Assembly (NCBI RefSeq): GCF_014284365.1 | Contig: NZ_JACOGG010000001.1 | Location: 62,001-126,000, forward strand | From: Cognatundibacterium rugosum | Lineage (GTDB): Bacteria > Pseudomonadota > Gammaproteobacteria > Burkholderiales > Burkholderiaceae_D | Direction of reading: 5' to 3' | Length of the DNA: 64,000 nucleotides | Shown here: positions 24,899 to 33,223 of the stretch, piece by piece | Layout of the letters: every line of letters starts with the position of its first letter | How positions within the stretch are numbered: position 1 is the stretch's first letter | Translations under genes and position numbers: made by a program | Notes under the pieces: generated by a model | Databases searched by the model: none | Told to the model about the DNA's origin: nothing | Seen by the model: the letters and a program-made list of their open reading frames with translations, nothing else

Positions 24899-26122
24899 AT
24901 GACATCCTCACAAATTGGCGGCTCCAGTGCTGCCATCGAATTAGCCGACATCCGCGCAGGTATGCCATTACAGCCTGTACTGTCGCAAGTGCAGCCCATT
25001 ACGCCGCAAGAATTCCAAGACCGCGTCAACAAAGCAGCAAGGCTGATGCGCGAACGAGGCATCGCCGCGCTGCTACTGCCAGCCGGTACCAGTCTGTATT
25101 ATTTTACCGGCCTGCGTTGGTACCCAAGTGAGCGCCTGACGGCAGCCATCCTGACCCCAGACGCTCAAGTCGTATTTGTTACACCGGCATTTGAAGAATC
25201 CAAGCTACGTGAAACGCTGGGCGAACAGGCTGCCATTCGCTTGTGGCAGGAAGAAGAAAATCCCGCGCTGCTGGTCAGACAGTGGCTCAAGGATCTGGGC
25301 TGCGACCGTGGCCCGCTGGCCATCGACGAAAGCACGCCTTTCTTTGTGGCCGACGCCTTGCGCCAGGCGCTGCCGGATCAAGCGCTGATCAATGGCATGG
25401 TGATTACCGCCGAATGCCGTATGCATAAGTCCGCGCATGAAATTGCACTGATGCAGAGCGCTAAATCAATCACTCTGGATGTACAAAGGCGTGCTGCACG
25501 CATTTTACGGGAGGGAATCACCTCAACTGAAGTGGCCGACTTTATCGACAGTGCACACCGTGCCTATGGCGCTGGCCCTTCGACCTTCTGTATCGTGAGC
25601 TTCGGCGCACTGACAGCGATTCCACATGGCCCGGACGGGGTACAGACTTTGCGTGAAGGCGATAATGTGCTGATCGATACCGGATGCAAAGTACAGCACT
25701 ACCATTCCGACATCACACGCAGCTATGTATTTGGCCAGCCCAACGCACGTCAGCGCAGCATCTGGAACCTGGAAAAAGAAGCACAGGAAGCCGCCTTCCA
25801 TGCCGCACAATTGGGGGTTGCCTGCGAAGCGGTCGATGCCGCCGCGCGCCGGGTGCTGGCCGCCGCTGGCATGAGCCCTGACTATGCATTACCGGGCTTG
25901 CCACACCGTACCGGTCACGGTATCGGACTGGATATCCATGAATGGACGTATCTGGTGCGTGGCAATACCCGTCCGCTCGCAGCAGGCATGTGCTTTTCCA
26001 ATGAACCGATGATCTGCATAGAAGGTGAATTCGGCGTGCGGCTGGAAGATCATTTCTATATGACGGAACAAGGCCCGCGCTGGTTCACCAGACCTAGCGT
26101 AGCCGTTGATCAGCCATTCTGA
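24899..26122 (+). CDS. M24-family peptidase (Xaa-Pro aminopeptidase type)
   Basis: A 407-residue cytoplasmic metallopeptidase of the pita-bread fold. All five metal ligands are present: Asp260 (LIDTG), Asp271 (HSDITRS), His340 (TGHGIGLDIHE), Glu369 (SNEPM) and Glu383 (RLEDH). The N-terminal creatinase-like domain runs to about residue 180. The sequence fits Xaa-Pro dipeptidase or aminopeptidase P, but the exact specificity cannot be read. No good ribosome site precedes the ATG. A bidirectional terminator follows. Confidence 0.88.
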   Translation: MTSSQIGGSSAAIELADIRAGMPLQPVLSQVQPITPQEFQDRVNKAARLMRERGIAALLLPAGTSLYYFTGLRWYPSERLTAAILTPDAQVVFVTPAFEESKLRETLGEQAAIRLWQEEENPALLVRQWLKDLGCDRGPLAIDESTPFFVADALRQALPDQALINGMVITAECRMHKSAHEIALMQSAKSITLDVQRRAARILREGITSTEVADFIDSAHRAYGAGPSTFCIVSFGALTAIPHGPDGVQTLREGDNVLIDTGCKVQHYHSDITRSYVFGQPNARQRSIWNLEKEAQEAAFHAAQLGVACEAVDAAARRVLAAAGMSPDYALPGLPHRTGHGIGLDIHEWTYLVRGNTRPLAAGMCFSNEPMICIEGEFGVRLEDHFYMTEQGPRWFTRPSVAVDQPF

Positions 26123-26146
26123 ATACGGAACACAGATGCAGCATAA

Positions 26147-26172
26147 AAAAAGCCGGCAACTGCCGGCTTTTT
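26147..26172. terminator. Bidirectional intrinsic terminator
   Basis: AAAAAGCCGGC at 26147-26157 pairs with GCCGGCTTTTT at 26162-26172 around a 4-base loop. A-run and T-run on either side make it work in both directions, ending the convergent M24 peptidase and ompW genes. Confidence 0.92.
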
Positions 26173-26194
26173 ATCCGATGTCCCAGAAACAGGC

Positions 26195-26815
26195 TTAGAA
26201 GCGATAGCCAACGCCTACACCAACCAGCCATGGATCTACTTTCACTGCGCTGATTTTTGCGCCAGTTGCAGACAAAGTCACATCGCTGCGGATCTGTACT
26301 TTTTTCACGTCAAAGTTCAGAGACCAGTTTTTATCCAATTTGTAGTCGATACCCGCTTGCAGAGCCAGACCAAAGCTGCTTTTTTCCAGATCTGCTGCAC
26401 CGTTGAGCAGGTTCACATCAGAGATGCGGGTGTAGTTCACACCAGCGCCTACATACGGACTGAATTGCGCTTCTGGTGCAAAGTGGTATTTTGCAGTCAG
26501 GGTTGGTGGCAGATGTTTGAAAGCACCGATGTTTTTACCCGCCAGTTCCACATCATGTTTTTGTGGGTAAGTCAGGATCAGTTCTGCAGAAATATTAGGT
26601 GTGAAGTAGTAACTGATATCTACTTCAGGAATCGTTTTTTTGCTGACAGTGATCAGATCCGCCGCGCCAACGCCGCCCACAGGATCAGAGCCATTCGCTG
26701 GGGAAATATTGACAATACGCGCACGCACCTGCCATGGGCTTTGTTCTGCTGCCATTGCCTGGGTTGCGGTCAAACCGATTGCTGCGAGAGAGAGAGCCAA
26801 TGCGAGCTTTTTCAT
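26195..26815 (-). CDS. ompW: Outer-membrane protein OmpW
   Basis: A 206-residue small outer-membrane barrel. The signal peptide MKKLALALSLAAIGLTATQA is cut after AMAA. Family blocks include WQVRARIVNISP, PEVDISYYFTPNISAELIL, LPPTLTAKYHF and PYVGAGVNYT, ending in VGVGYRF with the terminal Phe. OmpW forms an eight-stranded channel for small hydrophobic molecules and is often induced under low oxygen. A good FNR-type box lies upstream at 26912-26925. It is divergent from ettA. Confidence 0.93.
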   Translation of the reverse strand: MKKLALALSLAAIGLTATQAMAAEQSPWQVRARIVNISPANGSDPVGGVGAADLITVSKKTIPEVDISYYFTPNISAELILTYPQKHDVELAGKNIGAFKHLPPTLTAKYHFAPEAQFSPYVGAGVNYTRISDVNLLNGAADLEKSSFGLALQAGIDYKLDKNWSLNFDVKKVQIRSDVTLSATGAKISAVKVDPWLVGVGVGYRF

Positions 26816-26888
26816 TTTGTTTTCCTTGGTTGTCGAAATTGATGAACCAAGTGTAGGCGTGTGCAGAACGCGACAAGTTGTGCTAGAT

Positions 26889-26916
26889 CAAATTTGATGC
26901 GCAGCACAAATTTGAT
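26889..26916. repeat. Direct repeat upstream of ompW
   Basis: CAAATTTGAT occurs at 26889-26898 and again at 26907-26916, 18 bases apart. The first copy is part of a 12-bp perfect palindrome (ATCAAATTTGAT) and the second supplies half of the FNR-like box. It may be an extra regulator site for ompW. Confidence 0.45.
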
Positions 26917-26925
26917 ACAGATCAG
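26912..26925 (-). promoter_or_regulatory. FNR/ANR-type box upstream of ompW
   Basis: TTGATACAGATCAG matches the FNR consensus TTGAT-N4-ATCAA at 9 of 10 defined bases. If it acts at -41.5, transcription of ompW would start near 26877, about 60 bases before the start codon. This suggests induction at low oxygen, as known for ompW in enteric bacteria. Confidence 0.55.
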
Positions 26926-26999
26926 GGAAAACCTGTCAGCCAGAGCGGCAATGAGGTATCCTTGCGTTCATTCATTTGTACACGGAAAACAACAGAAAA

Positions 27000-28667
27000 A
27001 TGGCTAATTACGTCTATACCATGAACCGCGTCGGCAAAATCGTGCCGCCTAAACGTCAGATCCTGAAAGATATTTCTCTGTCTTTCTTCCCAGGCGCCAA
27101 GATCGGCGTACTCGGCCTGAATGGCTCAGGTAAATCCTCACTGCTGAAAATCATGGCAGGTCTGGATACCGATATTCAGGGTGAAGCCATCCCTATGCCG
27201 AATCTAAACATCGGTTATCTGCCACAGGAACCACAGTTAGATCCGGAACAGACAGTGCGCCAGGCAGTTGAGTCAGCGCTGGGCGAAGTATTCGCTGCCA
27301 AAGCCAGACTGGAAGAAGTGTATGCCGCTTATGCAGAAGAAAATGCGGACTTCGATGCACTCGCAGAAGAGCAGGCCAAACTGGAAGCGATTATCTCCAC
27401 TGCAGCGGGTGACAATGTTGAGCTGCAGCTGGAAATGGCGGCGGACGCGCTGCGCCTGCCCGCCTGGGATGCCAAAATCGGCGTTCTGTCCGGTGGTGAA
27501 AAACGCCGCGTCGCGCTGTGCCGCCTGCTGCTCTCCAAGCCAGACATGCTGTTGCTCGACGAACCGACCAACCATCTGGACGCCGAATCGGTGGACTGGC
27601 TGGAACAATTCCTGTGCCGCTTCCCTGGCACTGTCGTCGCGATCACGCATGACCGCTACTTCCTCGACAATGCTGCCGAATGGATACTGGAACTGGATCG
27701 TGGCGCTGGTATTCCATGGAAAGGCAATTACTCTTCCTGGCTGGATCAGAAGCAAGCTCGTCTGAAGCAAGAGGAAGCAACCGAATCAGCACGCCAGAAA
27801 GCACTGCAAAAAGAGTTGGAATGGTCACGTCAGAATCCGAAAGCGCGTCAGGCCAAGAGCAAGGCGCGCCTGGCCCGCTTCAATGAGATGAGCGAACACG
27901 AATACCAAAAACGCAATGAAACTCAGGAGATCTTTATCCCTGTCGCAGAGCGTCTGGGGAATGAAGTCATCGAATTCAAAAATGTCACTAAAGCCTTTGG
28001 TGACCGTCTGCTGATTGACAACCTGAGCTTCAAGATTCCTCCTGGCGCCATTGTCGGTATCATCGGCCCTAACGGCGCCGGTAAATCCACCTTGTTCAAA
28101 ATGATCAAGGGTCTGGAACAACCGGACAGCGGCGAAGTGGTGCTGGGGCAGACTGCCAAGATCTCACTGGTCGATCAGTCACGTGAAGATTTGGGCAATA
28201 CCAAAACCGTGTTTGAGGATGTCGCCAATGGTGCAGACTTGCTGACCGTAGGCCGTTTTGAAATGCCATCGCGTGCTTATTTGGGACGCTTCAATTTCAA
28301 AGGTGGCGATCAGCAAAAGATCGTAGGCAATCTGTCCGGTGGTGAGCGCGGCCGTCTGCATCTGGCTAAAACCCTGCTGCAAGGTGGTAACGTCCTGCTG
28401 CTGGATGAACCATCCAATGATCTGGACGTGGAAACCCTGCGCGCACTGGAAGACGCTTTGCTGGAATTCGCTGGCAGCGTGATGGTGATCTCTCATGACC
28501 GCTGGTTCCTGGACCGTATCGCCACCCATATTCTGGCGTTTGAAGGTGACTCTCAGGTTGTCTTCTTTGATGGTAACTATCAGGAATATGAAGCTGACAA
28601 GAAGAAGCGTCTGGGTGAAGAGGGTGCCAAACCTAAGCGTATCCGTTACAAACCTTTGACGGTATAA
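27000..28667 (+). CDS. ettA: Energy-dependent translational throttle protein EttA
   Basis: A 555-residue ABC-F protein without membrane segments. It has two ATPase modules: Walker A GLNGSGKSS (39-47) with signature LSGGEKRR, and GPNGAGKST with signature LSGGERGRL. The linker contains the arm and the P-site tRNA-interacting motif, here rich in Lys/Arg (WSRQNPKARQAKSKARLARF). The ending, KPKRIRYKPLTV, is typical of EttA. It binds the ribosomal E site and couples translation to ATP level. The start at 27000 gives the conserved MANYVYTMNRVGKIVPPKR. It is divergent from ompW. Confidence 0.95.
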   Translation: MANYVYTMNRVGKIVPPKRQILKDISLSFFPGAKIGVLGLNGSGKSSLLKIMAGLDTDIQGEAIPMPNLNIGYLPQEPQLDPEQTVRQAVESALGEVFAAKARLEEVYAAYAEENADFDALAEEQAKLEAIISTAAGDNVELQLEMAADALRLPAWDAKIGVLSGGEKRRVALCRLLLSKPDMLLLDEPTNHLDAESVDWLEQFLCRFPGTVVAITHDRYFLDNAAEWILELDRGAGIPWKGNYSSWLDQKQARLKQEEATESARQKALQKELEWSRQNPKARQAKSKARLARFNEMSEHEYQKRNETQEIFIPVAERLGNEVIEFKNVTKAFGDRLLIDNLSFKIPPGAIVGIIGPNGAGKSTLFKMIKGLEQPDSGEVVLGQTAKISLVDQSREDLGNTKTVFEDVANGADLLTVGRFEMPSRAYLGRFNFKGGDQQKIVGNLSGGERGRLHLAKTLLQGGNVLLLDEPSNDLDVETLRALEDALLEFAGSVMVISHDRWFLDRIATHILAFEGDSQVVFFDGNYQEYEADKKKRLGEEGAKPKRIRYKPLTV

Positions 28668-28673
28668 AGCTGG

Positions 28674-28729
28674 CGGGGCATACTGTACAGCAGTCAGCCG
28701 GAAACCGGTTTCCGGCTGCGCCCCGTTTT
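28674..28729 (+). terminator. Intrinsic terminator of ettA with a perfect 24-bp palindrome
   Basis: CGGGGC (28674-28679) pairs with GCCCCG (28720-28725) and is followed by TTTT. Inside lies a perfect 24-bp palindrome at 28695-28718 (CAGCCGGAAACC and its complement). The nested stems make a very strong hairpin just after ettA. Confidence 0.75.
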
Positions 28730-28754
28730 CTCTGTGTCGCTTCCAGGTGAAACC

Positions 28755-29177
28755 ATGCAAACATTCTCATTTTTGAAATTCTTTCGTTCTGCTGTGCTAT
28801 GCCTGCTGTGTAGCCTGGCACCAGCCGCCTTTGCCAATTCCGGCGGTGGCAGCGCCAGCGCCAGTGCCGGTGGTGCCGCAACGGCAGCGCTGGAACCGTT
28901 TACGGTCAATCTGTCCAGTTTTGACCGTTATCTGCAAGTCAGTGTCACACTGCAGGTGGCGGGACCCGAAGTAGTGGATAAGATCAAGGCGGTCATGCCT
29001 ATGGTCAGACACAATATGATCATGCTGTTGAGCGGCAAAGAATCTTCCCAGATTCAGTCTGCCGATGGCAAACATGACCTGATCGAAGAGATCAAGGAAA
29101 GAGTCAATAAAGTGTTGGAAACCAAAGAAAAGAATGGCGTGACTGACGTCTTCTTTGTCAATTTCGTCATTCAATAA
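28755..29177 (+). CDS. FliL-like exported protein outside a flagellar operon
   Basis: A 140-residue protein with a signal peptide cut near AAFANSG and a Gly/Ser/Ala linker, followed by a FliL-type domain: EPFTVNLSSFDRYLQVSVTL, IKAVMPMVRHNMIMLLSGK, GKHDLIEEIKERVNKVLE and the closing VFFVNFVIQ. Standard FliL has an uncleaved N-terminal membrane anchor and lies in a flagellar operon. Here neither is true: the head looks cleavable and there are no flagellar genes in the window. It may be a stator-associated accessory or a repurposed stomatin-like domain protein. AGGTGA supports the start. Confidence 0.78.
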   Translation: MQTFSFLKFFRSAVLCLLCSLAPAAFANSGGGSASASAGGAATAALEPFTVNLSSFDRYLQVSVTLQVAGPEVVDKIKAVMPMVRHNMIMLLSGKESSQIQSADGKHDLIEEIKERVNKVLETKEKNGVTDVFFVNFVIQ

Positions 29178-29221
29178 CAGGTGTTGCGGTGCGCTGCACC
29201 GCATTGCCAGCATCGCTGAGT

Positions 29222-29818
29222 ATGCATCAACTTGCCGCCCCCGCTTTTGCGGAAATTGAAATCAAAAAAAGCCGTTTTCTCGGTCAGCTATATCCCCTCC
29301 ATAGTCGCGCTGAAGCACGTCAGACGCTGGATGGCCTGCGTCGTGCCCACCCGGGTGCGGTGCATGTATGCTGGGCACTGATCTGCGCTGGCGAATCCGG
29401 TCTGGATGACGATGGGGAGCCATCGGGCACGGCAGCCAAACCCATGTATAACGTGCTGGTACATAAAGATGTGACCAATGTTCTGGCGGTCGTGGTGCGC
29501 TACTGGGGTGGAATCAAACTGGGTGCCGGTGGTCTCACACGCGCGTATGGGCAGGCAATTTCCGAAGCCTTTAAACAGGCGCAGTTAATTGCAGTGGAAA
29601 GCCGGCGCGAAGCAAGTCTGGAAGTCGCCTATGCTGACGAATCTCAGGCACGTCATTGGCTGGACAAATATCAGGCTCAGATACTGGACGTCAGCTATGC
29701 GCAGCAAACGTGCATACGCTATAGCGTGAAGGACAAGGATGCCGCTGCCCTAAGCGCGGACCTGATCACGGCATTGAAAGGCCAGATCCGTTTTTCCGAC
29801 GACACTGCGCAATCATAA
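29222..29818 (+). CDS. YigZ/IMPACT family protein
   Basis: A 198-residue cytoplasmic protein. The N-terminal UPF0029 domain has the blocks EIEIKKSRFLGQLYPL, HPGAVHVCWA, DDGEPSGTAAKPM and VVVRYWGGIKLGAGGLTRAY, all signatures of the YigZ/IMPACT family. A C-terminal DUF1949-type domain follows. The family is linked to translation regulation, but its biochemical role is not settled. The ATG at 29222 gives the usual short head; a longer frame starts 33 bases upstream. Confidence 0.9.
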   Translation: MHQLAAPAFAEIEIKKSRFLGQLYPLHSRAEARQTLDGLRRAHPGAVHVCWALICAGESGLDDDGEPSGTAAKPMYNVLVHKDVTNVLAVVVRYWGGIKLGAGGLTRAYGQAISEAFKQAQLIAVESRREASLEVAYADESQARHWLDKYQAQILDVSYAQQTCIRYSVKDKDAAALSADLITALKGQIRFSDDTAQS

Positions 29819-29865
29819 ATTTCTCCTGACACGCTGACCGGGCTGATGACACCACCACTTTTTCT

Positions 29866-30615
29866 ATGCCAGCAGCCCTGAACTTCTACCTTCCCCGAAC
29901 ACAGCGCCTGCGCAAGCCGGGACTGGTGGGCGGGCTGTTGTGTGCCGCAATGCTGCTGGTGCTGAGCATGCCTGCTTATCCCGGCTATCCGGGACTGGTC
30001 GATTTTTCCAAAGGTTTGCTGGAGCATGTCAGGCAGCGTTTCGGAACAGAAGCACCCAAGCGCCTATTACAGATGCAGCACACCGTACATCAATTTCGTA
30101 CGACTGCCGGCAAAGACTTCAGCAAGACCCTGCAGCAAGCCAGCGATGTACAGCCTGCCATGACGATACTGCGCCGCGTGAATGATTTTTATAACCGGGT
30201 ACCGTATTTCACTGATCAGGAGCACTGGAATCAGGCTGATTACTGGGCCACACCGGTGGAATTTGTCGGCTCTGCCGGTGGCGATTGTGAGGATTATGCG
30301 ATTGCCAAATATATGACGCTCAAGGAGCTCGGGGTGCCGATAGACAAAATGCGTATTACCTATGTACGCGCCACGCAGATTGGTGAAACCCATATGGTGC
30401 TGGCCTATTACCCGACCGTCAATGCGGATCCCTGGATACTGGACAATCTGGTTGATGAGGTTCAGCCTGCATCTCAGCGCAGCGACCTGATCCCGGTCTA
30501 CAGCTTCAATGATGATGACTTATGGCTGGGTGGGAATAACCGTAAAGGTGCAGCCTCCACCGTACGCTTATGGAAGGATGTATTAGAAAAAATGGAACGC
30601 GAACGCCGCATGTAG
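29866..30615 (+). CDS. lapG: LapG-type periplasmic cysteine protease
   Basis: A 249-residue transglutaminase-like cysteine protease (BTLCP family). A membrane or signal segment lies at 20-38. The catalytic triad is Cys141 (GGDCEDYA), His176 (GETHMVLAYY) and Asp193 (WILDNL). In Pseudomonas fluorescens LapG cuts the adhesin LapA from the cell surface and is held back by LapD when cyclic di-GMP is high. The neighbouring convergent gene is a LapD homologue, 11 bases away, which makes the assignment strong. No large adhesin gene is in the window. Confidence 0.92.
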   Translation: MPAALNFYLPRTQRLRKPGLVGGLLCAAMLLVLSMPAYPGYPGLVDFSKGLLEHVRQRFGTEAPKRLLQMQHTVHQFRTTAGKDFSKTLQQASDVQPAMTILRRVNDFYNRVPYFTDQEHWNQADYWATPVEFVGSAGGDCEDYAIAKYMTLKELGVPIDKMRITYVRATQIGETHMVLAYYPTVNADPWILDNLVDEVQPASQRSDLIPVYSFNDDDLWLGGNNRKGAASTVRLWKDVLEKMERERRM

Positions 30616-30626
30616 GCGACACAGAC

Positions 30627-32591
30627 TCACAGATACGCCTGAAATCGACGCTCCAGCTTCTCAGGCATACCAAACACATAACCCTGACCCGCTTCTACCT
30701 GCGCCTGTCCCAGTAAGGCGATCAGCGCTTCATCCTCTATGCCCTGTGCAATACATGGGATGTCGAGCGACTTCGCAAAACGCACCATTGCCTCGACATG
30801 GACAAAGATGTCCGACTGTACAGCCATCTGGGCAATCAGGCTGCCGTCCAGCTTGATGTAATCGGGCGGATTGTCACGGATCAGTTGCAAGGCCATCGGA
30901 TCCAGCCCGACATGATCCAGTCCAAAGCCTATCCCCAGCTCACGCAACATCTGGAAAAACTGACGGCTCTGGGCGCGCTGTTTGACACAGGCAAATTCGC
31001 TCAGCTCCAGATACAAAGGCACAGGCAAGGGCGCTGCTGCCTGGCAGACTTGCGCCAGCCACAGACAGAATCCAGGCTGACTGACCGAAGCCATAGACAC
31101 ATTCACAGCCAGCGCCTTGAAACGCTGCGGTTCGGCCTGAATCGCCTGCAAAGCCAGGCTGATCACGGCCTGATCGATTTCAGCAGTCAGTTGATGCCGC
31201 ACTGCCATGGGCATGAATTCCGCCGCGCTCAGCACACTGCCGCGCTCGTCCAGCAAACGTACATACAACTCATGCTGGGTTTGCTGGCGGCTATCCAGCT
31301 GCACCACAGGCTGGGTGTAGAGTACCCAGCGATTTTCATGCAAGGCATTGGCGATCAGTAAACGCCAGGCCTGTGAGCCCTCGACGATACGTGCGCCCGG
31401 CACTTCCTCAGCACACATGATTTTGCCCTGACCCTGTTGCCGCGATTGCTCCAGCAACAGATCGGCCTGACTGAGTATTTCCTTACGATGTTGACCTGGT
31501 GCACAGGCTAGCATGGCCGCGCTGAGCTGGACGCTGTCACTCACAGCAGCCACTAATTGCTGCAAATCTTGCTGCCATTGCCTACGTTTTTCCTGCATCT
31601 GCGCCGCATCCACTCCTGTGCAAACCAGCGCAATCGCGGCGCCGCCCATGCGGCCGGCGAAATCCCGTTCAGGATGCAGCTGTTGCTGCAAGCATCGCGC
31701 CATTTGGGTCAGCAAGTCGTTGCCACGTGCGTAACCCTGACGCTGATTCAAGGTCTTGAGTCCATCCAGTTCAAATACCGCCAGCCAGGTCTGATCGCCA
31801 CGCTCATCCTGCGCCAGCGACTGGTTCAGGCGCAGATCAAAGCCCTGGCGGTTTTCCAGCCCGGTCACGCTATCCTGAAATGCAGCGCGCCGGTACTGCT
31901 CTGCATTCGCACGCTCCTGATCCAGTACATGCGCAATACGCTGCGCCATCTGATTCATCGCGGTGACGACTTTTTGCAATTCAGGTGCACGCGGTTGCAA
32001 CGCTATCGGTTCGAAGCGCTTGTCCTGCACGGCACGCGCCAGACCTTCAATTTTTTCCAGCGGACGAAGGATCAGTCTGAGCATCAGCATACTCAGCGCC
32101 AGCACCACCAGATACATCACTGTCATCCATAGCGCGATGGTTTTCATACTTTGCCACAGATACGCGTAGGCATAGGCCGGATGACTGAGGACCACCACTT
32201 TACCAAGCTGACGCCACCCTGAGCTGATAAAGGCTTCTGCCGCTGGTAAGCGCATATCGAGTAAACCCGGTAACCAGAGCGGCGCCTGAGTCCGCTCGCT
32301 GCTCAATTCCTTGCCGACAAATGGCTGACCCTGGTTATCGAGTACCTGCATGCTTTGATAGTAGCCACGGTCAAACATCGAGGCAATTTCCACCTCTGCC
32401 AGCGTGCGGTCTTTGCTGGCCATGGCTGTTTCCAAGGACTTCGACAGTGTCGTCGCGGCATCCTGCGCGTGCGAAGCCAGCTGTTGTTGCAGATAATTGC
32501 GGGTAGTCACGATACTGAGGCCTTCCACCACCAGGAAAACCACCAGAAACAGCAAGGAAATCGCAATCAAAAGTTGGCGTTGTAAAGTCAT
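30627..32591 (-). CDS. lapD: LapD-type cyclic di-GMP receptor with degenerate GGDEF and EAL
   Basis: A 654-residue inner-membrane protein. Order: membrane helix (LLIAISLLFLVVFLVVEGLS), periplasmic LapD/MoxY-type output domain, second helix (about 150-170), HAMP, GGDEF-like and EAL-like domains. Both catalytic sites are broken: GGDEF reads GGAAI and the EAL motif reads ELYVRL, with DDFGxG changed to GLDHVG. LapD binds cyclic di-GMP through its EAL domain and then sequesters LapG. It is convergent with lapG and 11 bases apart. The start at 32591 is ATG with no clear ribosome site; a TTG lies 15 bases upstream. Confidence 0.92.
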   Translation of the reverse strand: MTLQRQLLIAISLLFLVVFLVVEGLSIVTTRNYLQQQLASHAQDAATTLSKSLETAMASKDRTLAEVEIASMFDRGYYQSMQVLDNQGQPFVGKELSSERTQAPLWLPGLLDMRLPAAEAFISSGWRQLGKVVVLSHPAYAYAYLWQSMKTIALWMTVMYLVVLALSMLMLRLILRPLEKIEGLARAVQDKRFEPIALQPRAPELQKVVTAMNQMAQRIAHVLDQERANAEQYRRAAFQDSVTGLENRQGFDLRLNQSLAQDERGDQTWLAVFELDGLKTLNQRQGYARGNDLLTQMARCLQQQLHPERDFAGRMGGAAIALVCTGVDAAQMQEKRRQWQQDLQQLVAAVSDSVQLSAAMLACAPGQHRKEILSQADLLLEQSRQQGQGKIMCAEEVPGARIVEGSQAWRLLIANALHENRWVLYTQPVVQLDSRQQTQHELYVRLLDERGSVLSAAEFMPMAVRHQLTAEIDQAVISLALQAIQAEPQRFKALAVNVSMASVSQPGFCLWLAQVCQAAAPLPVPLYLELSEFACVKQRAQSRQFFQMLRELGIGFGLDHVGLDPMALQLIRDNPPDYIKLDGSLIAQMAVQSDIFVHVEAMVRFAKSLDIPCIAQGIEDEALIALLGQAQVEAGQGYVFGMPEKLERRFQAYL

Positions 32592-32773
32592 GGATAGCGT
32601 AAACAAGATGGTGGCACACAGGCGAGTGGAAAATTCCGTACTCAGCGGTAAGAAAATACCATTTTTATGCCAAAAAACCGGTTTTTTTTATGCTTTCGGG
32701 CAAGTTGAGGCAAAATTGCAGCATGTGGCTGCCCATTTGTGCAGCAAAACCGCTTTGAATGAATGTACGCACC

Positions 32774-33079
32774 ATGACAACATCAGAATCTGCTTTATTA
32801 CGCACAAAAATCAATCAGGAAACAGCTACCTATCCCTGGCAGGAATTGCTGCGTCAGTTTGCGACCGGGCAAGTGATCGCCGTAGCGAGTAATCTGGATC
32901 TGGTCGAAGTCGCTGCCATGATGGCCGATGACCGTGCCAGCGAATTCGCCACTTTGCTGCAAACCGGACAGGTAGCAAAAGTCAGCGACAGCCAGGCCCA
33001 GCTCTGGCTGGAGCAAAACGCGCAATTATGGACTGTGGTCGTCAAACCCTGGATACTGGTACAGCAACGCGCACATTAA
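32774..33079 (+). CDS. DUF2288 family protein
   Basis: A 101-residue small cytoplasmic protein matching DUF2288: TKINQETATYPWQELLRQFA, TGQVIAVASNLDLVEVAAMM and the closing LWTVVVKPWILVQ. The function of the family is unknown. The start at 32774 is preferred over one five codons earlier because it gives the usual short head. It lies between lapD (divergent) and an exported proline-rich protein. Confidence 0.8.
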   Translation: MTTSESALLRTKINQETATYPWQELLRQFATGQVIAVASNLDLVEVAAMMADDRASEFATLLQTGQVAKVSDSQAQLWLEQNAQLWTVVVKPWILVQQRAH

Positions 33080-33223
33080 AGCATCGTCCTGCGCTGCTCT
33101 GGATATGGAAATTTCAGACTAAGTCGTCTGCGTTAAACTGCTAAGCTTATTGACAACAATGGGACGCGGATGCAGTGAGCATCGCAAGCTGTCGCCCAGA
33201 TCTTGCTGTGAAAGGATAAGCCC

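Noticed and set aside
26887-26898. ATCAAATTTGAT as an FNR site
   Set aside because: The half-sites point the wrong way (ATCAA before TTGAT); the adjacent TTGAT-N4-ATCAG is the correctly oriented match.
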